Part shown: piece by piece, positions 7,474 to 15,243 of the stretch
Position numbering within the stretch: position 1 is the first letter of the stretch
How the letters are laid out: the number at the start of each line of letters is the position of its first letter
Assembly: GCA_964349355.1 (NCBI GenBank)
Contig: CAYGFZ010000020.1
Location: forward strand, 1-32,361
DNA from: JAUVXE01 sp964349355
GTDB taxonomy: Bacteria; Actinomycetota; Coriobacteriia; Anaerosomatales; SLCP01
DNA: 32,361 nt
Direction of reading: 5' to 3'
Translations under genes and position numbers: made by a program
The notes under the pieces: model-generated
Seen by the model: the letters and a program-made list of their open reading frames with translations, nothing else
Database searches by the model: none
Told to the model about the DNA's origin: nothing

Positions 7474-9531
7474 TTGGGAGCGCCCAGTACAGACACCGTT
7501 CGTAACGTCGTGCTCGTCGGGCACGGCGGCGCCGGCAAGACCTCGCTCGCCGAAGCAATGCTCTACATCTCTGGTGTGACGAAGCGACTTGGCAGCGTGG
7601 ACGACCAACACTCGAACCTCGATCACGACCCTGAAGAAGTTCGTAGGAAGAACTCGATCAATCTGGCTCTCGCACCCGTCGTGCACAAGGGCGTCAAGAT
7701 CAACATCATCGACACCCCCGGATACGCTGACTTCCTCGGAGACGCTGTGGCGGGAATGACGGCTGCCGAAATGGCCCTCTTCGTCGTCGACGCCGTCTCG
7801 GGTCCCCAGGTCCAAACCGAACGTCTCTGGAAGATCGCCGGCGACATAGGTATAGCGCGGGCCGTGTTGATCAACCGCATGGACAAAGAGAACGCCGACT
7901 TCGATGCAGTGATGGCCGCTCTGGACACCGCATTCGGCCACCGTGTAGGAGCCGTGCAGATCCCGATGGGAGCCGAGGCCGACTTCCGCGGAGTCATAGA
8001 CATCATCCGTATGAAGGCCTACCACCACGAGGGCGATCACGAAGAGATCACCGAGATCCCTGAGTCTCTCCGGGGCGCGGCCGAGTCCGCGCGTGAAAAG
8101 CTCACCGAACTTGTGGCCGAGGCAGACGACGCACTCATGGAGAAGTACCTTCTCGAGGGCGAGAGGCTCACACAGGGGGAACTCGAGACCCTGCTTGAGA
8201 AGGCCATCTACCAGGGCATATTCGTTCCGGTCTTCGTCGCTTCTGCGACCGAACTCCAGGGTGTCGCCGACCTCCTTGACGAGATCGTCTCCTTCTTCCC
8301 ACAGCCGACGGCCCATGGACCGATCCCTACCCTCGACGGCGGGGAGAGGGAGGTCTCGATCGAAGGTGACCTTTCGGCACTCGTCTTCAAGACGATGTCC
8401 GACCCCTACATCGGACGACTGAACTACGTGAAGGTGGTCTCCGGAACCCTCACCCCGAACACCGAAGTCATCAACTCACGTACCGGAAAGAAGGAGCGAA
8501 TCGGACACGTCTACAAGGTCGTCGGGAAGGAGGCGATCGACGTCGAAGCGATTCCGGCCGGCGACATCGCCGTCCTGCCAAAACTCTCCGACACTGCGAC
8601 CGGTGACACCCTCTCTGCTGACGGGTCGGTCGTATTTGCACCACTGCCCTTCCCTGAGCCCCTCTATCCGGTCGCCATACAGGCCAAGACCAAGGCCGAT
8701 GAGGACAAGCTTGGCACGGCACTGAACCGTCTTGTCGAGGAGGATCCGACGCTGCACCTCAAGCGTGATGAGGAGACACACCAGACGGTTCTCTCCGGTC
8801 TCGGTGATGTGCAAATCGACGTTGCGCTCCATCACCTGAGCGACAGATACAACGTCGAAGCAGAGACGACCGAACTTCGGATCCCCTACCGGGAGACGAT
8901 ACGCAAAACGGCGCAGGCGCAAGGGCGCCATAAGAAACAGACCGGTGGGTCTGGCCAGTTCGGAGACTGCTGGCTACGCCTCGAACCCAACCACGGCAAG
9001 GGATACGAGTTCGCCGACGAGATCGTCGGCGGAAGGATCCCGCGCCAGTTCATCCCCGCAGTCGATAAGGGCATCCAGGAAACGATGGCCCGCGGTGTGC
9101 TGGCCGGCTACCCCGTCGTCGACGTGAAGGCGGCCGTCTACGACGGTTCCTACCATGCGGTCGACAGCTCCGAGCTCGCCTTCAAGACCGCAGCTCGCAT
9201 CGCATTCAGGGCTGCGGCCGAGAAGGCGAATCCCATTCTGCTCGAGCCGATCGCGACGCTTGAGATCGAAGTGCCCGATGAGTATGCAGGTGCGGTCATG
9301 GGCGACATCAGCTCGATCAGGGGCAGGATACTAGGGATGGACGCTCCCGAATCCGGGCACCAGGTCATCAAAGCGCAGATCCCGTATGCCGAGGTCATCC
9401 ACTACTCGCCGCATCTTCGTTCGATCACCAGCGGCACCGGCACGTACACGATCTCCATCGACGAGTACGCCGAGGTTCCCCTCGACTTCGCCCGCAAGAT
9501 CATCGAGGAGGCAAACGCCGAGAAGGAGTGA
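7474..9531 (+). CDS. Elongation factor G-like GTPase (EF-G paralogue)
   Basis: Translational GTPase of the EF-G2-like group. The 685-residue protein contains the G1 motif GHGGAGKTS, G3 DTPGYADF, G4 as N-R-M-D rather than N-K-M-D, and SAT in the G5 region, followed by domains II-V (for example QTGGSGQFGDCWLRL and the C-terminal MGDISSIRGRI-like stretch). It differs from canonical FusA in the P-loop and G4, and it is not next to rpsL, rpsG or tuf, so it is a paralogue whose exact step is unknown (ribosome release, stress or tetracycline-type protection are alternatives). The TTG at 7474 is chosen because AAGGAGG lies 8 nt upstream; the ATG at 7468 is only 2 nt from it. A loose promoter match (TTGCAG and TATGCT, 19-nt spacer) lies at 7357-7387. 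Confidence 0.9.
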   Translation: MGAPSTDTVRNVVLVGHGGAGKTSLAEAMLYISGVTKRLGSVDDQHSNLDHDPEEVRRKNSINLALAPVVHKGVKINIIDTPGYADFLGDAVAGMTAAEMALFVVDAVSGPQVQTERLWKIAGDIGIARAVLINRMDKENADFDAVMAALDTAFGHRVGAVQIPMGAEADFRGVIDIIRMKAYHHEGDHEEITEIPESLRGAAESAREKLTELVAEADDALMEKYLLEGERLTQGELETLLEKAIYQGIFVPVFVASATELQGVADLLDEIVSFFPQPTAHGPIPTLDGGEREVSIEGDLSALVFKTMSDPYIGRLNYVKVVSGTLTPNTEVINSRTGKKERIGHVYKVVGKEAIDVEAIPAGDIAVLPKLSDTATGDTLSADGSVVFAPLPFPEPLYPVAIQAKTKADEDKLGTALNRLVEEDPTLHLKRDEETHQTVLSGLGDVQIDVALHHLSDRYNVEAETTELRIPYRETIRKTAQAQGRHKKQTGGSGQFGDCWLRLEPNHGKGYEFADEIVGGRIPRQFIPAVDKGIQETMARGVLAGYPVVDVKAAVYDGSYHAVDSSELAFKTAARIAFRAAAEKANPILLEPIATLEIEVPDEYAGAVMGDISSIRGRILGMDAPESGHQVIKAQIPYAEVIHYSPHLRSITSGTGTYTISIDEYAEVPLDFARKIIEEANAEKE

Positions 9532-9533
9532 GA

Positions 9534-9609
9534 TGGTGCCCTCGACAGGATTCGAACCTGTGACTTCCTGCTCCGGAGGCAGACGCTCTATCCACTGAGC
9601 TACGAGGGC
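9534..9609 (-). tRNA. tRNA-Arg (anticodon CCG)
   Basis: The minus strand folds into a complete cloverleaf: acceptor GCCCTCG/CGAGGGC, D-arm GCTC/GAGC, anticodon stem TCTGC/GCAGG with loop CTCCGGA (anticodon CCG, reading CGG), a 5-nt variable loop, and T-arm ACAGG-TTCGAAT-CCTGT. Discriminator A and an encoded CCA follow. The 3' end lies only 2 nt from the convergent EF-G-like stop codon. Confidence 0.97.
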
Positions 9610-9709
9610 ATGCGCAGGTCGGCGCGGAAACGAACTCTACCATACCACCGCATGCCCCACCAGGGTCGCAGCGACATAGGCACGCACAATGTAGCACCGG
9701 GAGGGCCGA

Positions 9710-10612
9710 GTGGTCGGCAGGTCTCTCATAATCGTGAATCCGGCCGCGCGCCACGGCGTCACGGGCACGCTGCTACCGACGATCGAAGGCCTGCTCGACG
9801 GCCAGTTCGAACACCAAGTCATCGTCACGAAGGAACCCGGACACGCGGCCGAGCTCGCGGCTGAGGCCGAAGGCTTCGACACGGTGGTGGCCGTCGGCGG
9901 GGACGGCACCGTTCACGAAGTGCTCAATGGGCTCATGCACATCCCCCGTGACCGGCGTCCCGCCCTCGGCCTGCTGCCCACCGGATCGGGGAACGACTAC
10001 CGCCGCACTCTGGGCATCTCCACCGACCTTGCAACGGCTACCCGGCAACTGGTCGGTGGCCGGCGCGCTGCCATGGACATCGGCATGATGAACGAGACCT
10101 ACTTCGCGAACTCGGTCGCCATCGGGCTCGATGCCCGCGTGACCGCCAAGGCCGCGGAACTCAAGACCACGACCGGTTGGTCGGGCATCATGCTCTATCT
10201 CCGGGCCCTGCTCATCGTGCTCTTTCGCCAGTTCCACACACATCCGGTGACCCTGACGATCGATGAGGGCCCAGCCGAGGAACGCGACCTGCTCCTGGTC
10301 GCCGTGACAAACGGTCCCACCTACGGAGGCGGCTTCAAGATCACACCCGGCGCGCGCGCCGATGATGGCCTCCTCGACGTCTGTACCATCGCGAAGGTAA
10401 GCCTGCCCGGGGCACTCTGGCGCCTGCCGTTCGTCATCTTCGGCAAGCATGGCAGGATGCGACCGGTGACCATCGAGAGACACCGATCCGTCGTGCTCGA
10501 CTCGGCACTCCCGATCGAAGGCCAGATCGACGGCGAAGTGGTTCTAGCCTCCCGCTACGAGATCTCGGTCGTGGCTGCGGCCTTAGATGTCATCGTCCCG
10601 GATCGGTGGTGA
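9710..10612 (+). CDS. Diacylglycerol kinase-family lipid kinase (DgkB/YegS type)
   Basis: Soluble or peripheral lipid kinase that phosphorylates diacylglycerol or a related lipid with ATP, returning it to phosphatidate. The 300-residue length is typical. Motifs: IIVNPAARHG near the N terminus, the nucleotide-binding VAVGGDGTVHE (GGDGT at 63-67), LGLLPTGSGNDYRR, and the C-terminal DGE motif in IDGEVV. The GTG start has GGAGGG about 4 nt upstream. Its 3' end overlaps plsY, so phosphatidate recycling and de novo lysophosphatidate formation are encoded together. The true acceptor lipid cannot be fixed from sequence. Confidence 0.92.
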   Translation: MVGRSLIIVNPAARHGVTGTLLPTIEGLLDGQFEHQVIVTKEPGHAAELAAEAEGFDTVVAVGGDGTVHEVLNGLMHIPRDRRPALGLLPTGSGNDYRRTLGISTDLATATRQLVGGRRAAMDIGMMNETYFANSVAIGLDARVTAKAAELKTTTGWSGIMLYLRALLIVLFRQFHTHPVTLTIDEGPAEERDLLLVAVTNGPTYGGGFKITPGARADDGLLDVCTIAKVSLPGALWRLPFVIFGKHGRMRPVTIERHRSVVLDSALPIEGQIDGEVVLASRYEISVVAAALDVIVPDRW

Positions 10613-11373
10613 TCGTGGTGCGGGTGTCTCTGTTCGCGCTTGTGGAGCGGGTCGGCTTCGATGCTCTGCCAGCGGCCCTGTGGCTCGTCGCCCTGATGTT
10701 CCTTGGAGCCTATCTCGTTGGCTCCATCCCGTTCGCCTACCTCATCGCGCGCACGGTCGCCGGCGAGGACATCACCGAGCACGGCACAGGCAACGTCGGC
10801 GCGATGAACGTCCGACGCACGACCGGCTCGTGGTTCTGGTTCGTGATCGCGATGCTCGCCGACGCACTCAAAGGTTTTCTGCCAACGCTCGCAGCGATCA
10901 CTCTCCCCTTGATGATGGTCGACCCGGCTCTGCCCGCCGGCGGAGCAGAGTGGAGCGCCAAGGTCATGCCCTTCGCGGTGGCCGCCGCAGTCGGGCCACA
11001 GGCAGTGGTGCTCGGCGCGGTGCTCGGGCACAACTACTCCCTGTGGCTGTCGCTTGCGAAACGCCGTGTGCTCGGCGGGAAGGGCCTGGCGACCGGAGGC
11101 GGTGCGCTCCTCGCCTACGATTGGCGTTACTTCCTCATCACCGTCCTGGTCGGACTGACGATCATCGCCATCTCCCGCTACATGATGGCCGGGCAGGTCG
11201 CAGCAGCCCTCTCCCTTCCCCTGTACGCGATTGTGACGAGACAGCCTGACACTTTCTTCGTGCTGATCTTAGGTGCAGCGGTCTACATCCGTCATCATCG
11301 CCGCTTCATGGGCCTTCTTCGCGGGGACGAGCCCCGGCTCTACGTGAAGGACGGGATGGGACCCCGTGGCTAA
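10606..11373 (+). CDS. plsY: Acyl-phosphate:glycerol-3-phosphate acyltransferase
   Basis: Integral membrane enzyme that moves an acyl chain from acyl-phosphate to glycerol-3-phosphate, the first committed step of phospholipid synthesis. Motifs: GSIPFAYLIAR in the first membrane helix, H-G-T-G-N-V-G-A-M-N-V-R-R-T, and GHNYSLWL...GGKGLATGGG, the three conserved cytoplasmic loops of PlsY. At up to 255 residues it is slightly long. Several in-frame GTGs occur at the start (10606, 10609, 10615); the GTG at 10609 overlaps the kinase TGA as GTGA and may be the true coupled start. It ends just before a strong convergent hairpin. Confidence 0.93.
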   Translation: MVIVVRVSLFALVERVGFDALPAALWLVALMFLGAYLVGSIPFAYLIARTVAGEDITEHGTGNVGAMNVRRTTGSWFWFVIAMLADALKGFLPTLAAITLPLMMVDPALPAGGAEWSAKVMPFAVAAAVGPQAVVLGAVLGHNYSLWLSLAKRRVLGGKGLATGGGALLAYDWRYFLITVLVGLTIIAISRYMMAGQVAAALSLPLYAIVTRQPDTFFVLILGAAVYIRHHRRFMGLLRGDEPRLYVKDGMGPRG

Positions 11374-11380
11374 AGGACCC

Positions 11381-11428
11381 GCGATAGACCGAAGGCCGAC
11401 CCTTTAGGGCCGGCCTTCGGTCTATCGC
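11381..11428. terminator. Long perfect inverted repeat between convergent plsY and ferredoxin genes
   Basis: An 18-bp perfect stem (GCGATAGACCGAAGGCCG at 11381-11398 with its complement at 11411-11428) encloses a 12-nt loop that can itself pair (CCCT-TT-AGGG). It begins 7 nt after the plsY stop and ends 13 nt before the ferredoxin stop. It lacks a long U tract but is well placed as a bidirectional terminator. Confidence 0.75.
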
Positions 11429-11441
11429 CCCGAGGGACTCG

Positions 11442-11615
11442 CTACATCGTGATGGCCTCGTTCGGACACACATCGACACAGATGCCACACTCGGTGCAAT
11501 CGTCCGGACGGGCGAGGACCGCGACCTCCTCGAGGTCGTAGCACTCCTGCGGGCACTCATCGATACAGATGCCACAAGCAGTGCACTGGTTCGAATCGAC
11601 GACAGGTAGGGCCAT
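11442..11615 (-). CDS. 2[4Fe-4S] ferredoxin
   Basis: Small low-potential electron carrier of 57 residues. Two C-x2-C-x2-C-x3-C-P motifs are visible: CTACGICIDECP near the N terminus and CTECGICVDVCP near the C terminus, each ligating a 4Fe-4S cluster in the clostridial-type fold. The ATG at 11615 is chosen because AAAGGA lies 7 nt upstream; an upstream in-frame extension to 11675 lacks a ribosome binding site. Ferredoxin is the redox partner of Rnf, so this gene may link to the rnfC locus, though that is inference. A possible promoter (TTCGAC and TATTAT, spacing 15) is on the minus strand at about 11662-11688. Confidence 0.95.
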   Translation of the reverse strand: MALPVVDSNQCTACGICIDECPQECYDLEEVAVLARPDDCTECGICVDVCPNEAITM

Positions 11616-11697
11616 TAGCGGATCCTTTCTCTGGCGGAGTTCAACCCTGAAGGTGGCGAACATAATAGCACGCATGAACCAGGTCGAAGGCCGAGTC

Positions 11698-11716
11698 GAC
11701 GAGAACCCTTCTCGTC
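11698..11716 (-). terminator. Hairpin at the stop codon of the BshC-like gene
   Basis: GACGAGAA and TTCTCGTC are perfect 8-bp complements around a 3-nt loop, starting within the TGA of the BshC-like gene in the minus direction. No U tract follows. It probably separates this operon from the ferredoxin transcript. Confidence 0.45.
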
Positions 11717-13286
11717 ACCACACCTTGTCCGCGACGTCCTCGGGACTCCACAGACAGAACGGATAGGTCCGGTCAGCAAGGACCCCACTCGCCTCGATCT
11801 GCACGGATAGCCGGTCCCGGGTCGATCGCAGCTCTCCGGCAAGAGGATCGAGGAGTGCTGCGAGTTCGGCATTGACCTCCCGTATCTCGGCGCCGAGAAC
11901 CTTGCGATCTGCCCCCTCGGCGCTGATCTTCTCGACGAGGTCACGCTTTCTCCCCGCGAGGGACAGTGCGCGATCGCGCTCCCCGGGAGAGTCGAAGTCG
12001 ATATCCCCGAGCGCTTCGTCGGGGTTGTGAGCGAGACGATGCAGCCGCTGATCTACTTCGGCCAGATCATCCTCGGTGACGAGGTAAGCACCCAGCGGAA
12101 GGTACATCGTCAGCGAGGCGGTCACGAACTGCGGAAGCTCGATCCCCCACCACCTGTGAGCGACGGCCTCGGTCACGCGATCGTAGCGCGAACCGCCGAT
12201 CCCGTGGATGAACAGGTCCGCGAGGAAGGTGCGAACGAACAGGGTCAGGGTGAGCGCGCGCGGGACCAGACGGATACCGGACCCCAGTAGCACGGGAACA
12301 GCCTGCGACGGGTCTGCCGGAAGTGTCACAAGGTCGCCATCCGGTCCGAGGAGGATCAGTCCCTCCGACGCTTCCCGAATCCGTGCGCCGCTGCGGGAGC
12401 CGTCACGCAGCAACCAGAAGGGCAACTCGATGACCTCGTCATCTACGACGAGGTCCGGAAAAGGCCGGGCCGAGGAACGCAGCCTGTGCAGTGCTCGATG
12501 GGACGCCAACTCGTCGTTGTGGATCGCCGCAAAGCGGCGCGCCGAGAGGCAGATGTCGACGGCGAACCGCACAAAAGGCTCGCTGGCGGCGGCCGCCGTC
12601 ACCGGAAGCTCAAGATAGTCCGTGAGGTCACCCTCGTAGCGACGACGAGCCGCAGTCATCAGCTCCGCGAGATTCTCGCTTGCGGACACCGAATCGCGTA
12701 GGCCCTCGCAGTAGGAGGCGAAGTGAAGGCCGGCCGAGGGAGATGGCAGCGTGTCGAGTGTCGCCGCTGCGGCCTTGCAGAACAGCTCGATATCGTCTGG
12801 TCCGGGAGTCGGAGAACACGCAAAGCAGGTCGCAGGACCCCCGGTGGCCAGATACTGTTCACGACGCACGATGCCCGGCCTGAAGCACGGAGCGTGGATG
12901 CCGACATGATCGAAAACATCGGAGTCGACCACGACGTCGACGGCGGTGGCTCCCGTCTGGGTGGCCAGCCTCTGGAGCAGGAAGTCCTTGGCCCACACGC
13001 CGGTATGATAGAGGTCAGGTTGGTGTCCGGTCGCAACGATAAGGGACGGCTCCGTCGGCGGAGCGGATGTCTCGATCCCCAGCCTGTCCGACCATGCCTT
13101 CGCCTTGGCGGTCAAGATACGGCGCGCATCTTTGCGAAGATCGGCCACCGGCACGCCCGCAACACAGAAGTCCCACCCGGCGACCTGCTCCGCGTTTTCC
13201 TGAAGCAGCTGGGCCCACTCTGACACCGGCGGTTCCGTCACCAGTTCACCGTGGCCAGCCGGCAGATCAGGTCGTCTCTTGATCAT
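11715..13286 (-). CDS. BshC-like protein (putative cysteine-adding enzyme), function unproven
   Basis: A 523-residue protein resembling, at pattern level only, the bacillithiol cysteine-adding enzyme BshC. ATGHQPDLYHTGVWAKDF (85-102) and VDVVVDSDVFDH (116-127) align in kind with BshC's G-x-Q...G...K segment and its following acidic strand. LVPRALTLTLFVRTFLADLF, IHGIGGSRYDRVTEAV and GIELPQF (340-387) recall the BshC core where the chain meets the 'GG-E-x-x-Y' strand. A charged coiled coil (about 435-500) and a final RTYPFCLW complete the likeness. The ATG at 13286 is preceded by AAAGGGGCGGAG and lies 10 nt after the deacetylase stop. Adjacency to a PIG-L deacetylase strengthens the idea. Divergence is large, so substrate and reaction are inference. 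Confidence 0.6.
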   Translation of the reverse strand: MIKRRPDLPAGHGELVTEPPVSEWAQLLQENAEQVAGWDFCVAGVPVADLRKDARRILTAKAKAWSDRLGIETSAPPTEPSLIVATGHQPDLYHTGVWAKDFLLQRLATQTGATAVDVVVDSDVFDHVGIHAPCFRPGIVRREQYLATGGPATCFACSPTPGPDDIELFCKAAAATLDTLPSPSAGLHFASYCEGLRDSVSASENLAELMTAARRRYEGDLTDYLELPVTAAAASEPFVRFAVDICLSARRFAAIHNDELASHRALHRLRSSARPFPDLVVDDEVIELPFWLLRDGSRSGARIREASEGLILLGPDGDLVTLPADPSQAVPVLLGSGIRLVPRALTLTLFVRTFLADLFIHGIGGSRYDRVTEAVAHRWWGIELPQFVTASLTMYLPLGAYLVTEDDLAEVDQRLHRLAHNPDEALGDIDFDSPGERDRALSLAGRKRDLVEKISAEGADRKVLGAEIREVNAELAALLDPLAGELRSTRDRLSVQIEASGVLADRTYPFCLWSPEDVADKVW

Positions 13287-13296
13287 CTCCGCCCCT

Positions 13297-13986
13297 TTAG
13301 AGAAGCGAGCGAACGGAGTCAAGGCCGAGCGGCTCGTCGGAGAAGAAGGGCTCGCCTGTTTCAGCCCCCACGGCCGCTCCCCACATGCGACCCGTCTGTT
13401 CGACCGTGTCGATGACGGCTGCATTAGCCGGATTGGCGAAGAACTGCGAACGATACGCCCGGAGTGCACTGAGCTTAGTCTCCATCACCTCTGAGATGTC
13501 GATGACGAACGACGGCTCGCGGATCAATCGCATGTGGACCGCCATATAGCGGTAGTGGCGCGACGGATAGTGCGGGTCGCCCCGCATCTCGGTCTTGGTG
13601 AGTTTCGCCCAAAACCTCGATGCCTGTACGATCGCCGCCGCGGCGATGTGATCAGGGTGCGCGTCGAGAGGATACGGACCAAAGACGACCTGCGGCTTCA
13701 TCTCGCGAAAGACCTCCGCAAGCGCAGTGCGGGCGGTAGTGGTGTCCGCAAGCGAGCGGTTTGGCAGCTCAAGCGTACGCCTCTCGGCCACGCCGAGGAT
13801 CCTTGCAGCCTCCGCCGCCTCGGCGAGTCGAGTGGATCTGGTACCAGCCGGCGTAGGCTCTCCATCGGTCAGATCGACGATTGCCACAGACAAGCCGTCT
13901 CGGACCATGGAAGCGACCGTACCACCCATACCGATCTCGACATCGTCGGGATGTGCGCCAACGCAAACCACATCCATCTGGCTCAT
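13297..13986 (-). CDS. PIG-L family N-acetylglucosaminyl deacetylase, BshB1-like
   Basis: Zinc-dependent LmbE/PIG-L deacetylase of 229 residues. The metal site is visible as GAHPDDVEIG near the N terminus (His, Asp, Asp) and DAHPDHIAAA in the middle. The N-terminal block MDVVCVGAHPDDVEIGMGGT, the IVDLTDGEPTPAGT strand, and the end GEPFFSDEPLGLD closely follow the BshB1 pattern of bacillithiol synthesis, where GlcNAc-malate is deacetylated. MshB and mycothiol conjugate amidase are the alternatives. The start overlaps the GT2 stop as ATGA, so the two are translationally coupled, and the BshC-like gene follows 10 nt downstream. The substrate here is unknown. Confidence 0.85.
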   Translation of the reverse strand: MSQMDVVCVGAHPDDVEIGMGGTVASMVRDGLSVAIVDLTDGEPTPAGTRSTRLAEAAEAARILGVAERRTLELPNRSLADTTTARTALAEVFREMKPQVVFGPYPLDAHPDHIAAAAIVQASRFWAKLTKTEMRGDPHYPSRHYRYMAVHMRLIREPSFVIDISEVMETKLSALRAYRSQFFANPANAAVIDTVEQTGRMWGAAVGAETGEPFFSDEPLGLDSVRSLL

Positions 13987-14702
13987 CTCTTCCCCCCGTC
14001 AGATACATCGGAACCGAGGGCGCCGCGCCACACCCGCTGGTAGTAACGCAGGCGGTTAGCAGGATCATCCAGAGCGCTGCCGAAGGTGCGGTCACGGTCA
14101 CAGTAGATGCGCTCCACAGCCAGCTCTGAGACGCGCAGCCCCGCCCGAAAAGCGCGGGCCCACAGTTCGAGCGGCATGCCGTACCCGGGCTCGACAAGTC
14201 CGATTCCGTCGAGCGCTGCAAGTCGATACGCCTTGAAACCGCAGAAGGCATCGGTCAAACCCCAGCCGGTCACCTGGTTGATCTCCTCGGTGATGAGGGC
14301 GTTGACTTCACGCCGCTCCTCGGGCACCAGGCGACCCACCGGTGCACTGGAAGGAAGATACCTGCTCCCGGACACAATATCGAAACCTTCGTCGAGCGCG
14401 GCGAGAAAGGGCACGATATGCGCGGGCTCGTGCTGACCGTCGCAGTCCATCGTCACCACCTTGTCGGCTCCCCTGGCCCGGGCCACCGACAATCCCTCGG
14501 CAAGCGCCCGCCCGTATCCGAGGTTGACCGGATGCGTGATCACACTGATATCGCCACGCGAGGAGAGGGCGGACATCGTGCCGTCGGTAGAGCCGTCGTC
14601 GACCACCAGCACGTCGCCGTCGAAGTGCTCACGGACCGCATCGAGGACCGCATCGACCGTTGACTCTTCGTTGAACACCGGTAGCAGTACCAGATCAGAC
14701 AA
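13983..14702 (-). CDS. Family 2 glycosyltransferase
   Basis: GT-A fold glycosyltransferase of 239 residues. It has LLPVFNEESTV at the N terminus, the nucleotide-binding VVDDGSTDGT, and MDCDGQHEP, which supplies the DxD-like metal site; no C-terminal membrane helices are visible. It resembles dolichol-phosphate mannosyltransferase/DPM1-like soluble enzymes. Acceptor and donor are unknown. The start is a TTG with GGAGG 7 nt upstream. It follows the OsmC gene by 27 nt and overlaps the PIG-L deacetylase by 4 nt, so it probably acts in the same pathway, making the sugar conjugate that the deacetylase uses. It is not a GT4 BshA. Confidence 0.85.
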   Translation of the reverse strand: MSDLVLLPVFNEESTVDAVLDAVREHFDGDVLVVDDGSTDGTMSALSSRGDISVITHPVNLGYGRALAEGLSVARARGADKVVTMDCDGQHEPAHIVPFLAALDEGFDIVSGSRYLPSSAPVGRLVPEERREVNALITEEINQVTGWGLTDAFCGFKAYRLAALDGIGLVEPGYGMPLELWARAFRAGLRVSELAVERIYCDRDRTFGSALDDPANRLRYYQRVWRGALGSDVSDGGKR

Positions 14703-14729
14703 GCAATCGCCTCCAGAGGGCGTGAAACG

Positions 14730-15176
14730 TCACGAGCCGTCGCGCACGCACGGTGCAGCTTCTTCAACGGTGAACGACGTCGTCAGCCGCACCTTGCCGG
14801 CGATCATGCCGCCGACGGCACAGTACTTCTCCTCGGACAGCTCGATGGCCCGCCGGACTGCCTCAGGAGAGACCCCGTAGCCCGTCACGACGTACTCTAT
14901 CTCGACATCCGTATAGATCTTCGGATAGTCATCCTCCCGCTGGATACCCTTCACCTCGATGGTAATGCCACGGACATCCTGTCGTTTCTTCTCCAGGATC
15001 GAGATGACATCCATGCCCGTGCATCCAGCCAGGCCGTAGAGGACGAGCTCGATAGGGCGGATACCGGTCCCTTCGCCCTTGTACGCGACCGAGGTGTCCA
15101 TGACGATGCCATGACCGGCCTCGTCCCAGCCAATGAACTGTCTGTTCCCGCTCCAGCGAACTGTGACGTGATCCAT
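14730..15176 (-). CDS. OsmC/Ohr-family protein
   Basis: A 148-residue OsmC-fold protein, a family of Cys-based hydroperoxide reductases and related proteins. The two redox cysteines are visible in YGLAGCTGMDV and EEKYCAVGGMI, in the usual spacing (about 60 residues apart). The ATG at 15176 is chosen because GGGAGAG lies about 7 nt upstream; a longer in-frame extension has no ribosome binding site. It is the first gene of the OsmC-GT2-PIG-L-BshC-like run and lies 67 nt after pilT. Thiol peroxidases of this kind need a reducing partner (lipoyl or low-molecular-weight thiol in known members), which makes the downstream BshB/BshC-like genes noteworthy. Confidence 0.88.
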   Translation of the reverse strand: MDHVTVRWSGNRQFIGWDEAGHGIVMDTSVAYKGEGTGIRPIELVLYGLAGCTGMDVISILEKKRQDVRGITIEVKGIQREDDYPKIYTDVEIEYVVTGYGVSPEAVRRAIELSEEKYCAVGGMIAGKVRLTTSFTVEEAAPCVRDGS

Positions 15177-15243
15177 GCGCACTCTCCCATGACGGTCGTT
15201 GTGGTGCCGCACCTGCACGATCCTACCCGAACGCCGGCCTTGA

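Noticed and set aside
11715..13469. Longer 584-residue version of the BshC-like protein
   Set aside because: The extra 61 residues overlap the deacetylase coding end and look like a shadow frame; the ATG at 13286 has a better ribosome binding site.
13983..14702. Calling the GT2 gene BshA
   Set aside because: BshA is a GT4 GT-B enzyme; this protein has GT-A/GT2 motifs (VVDDGSTDGT, DCDGQ).
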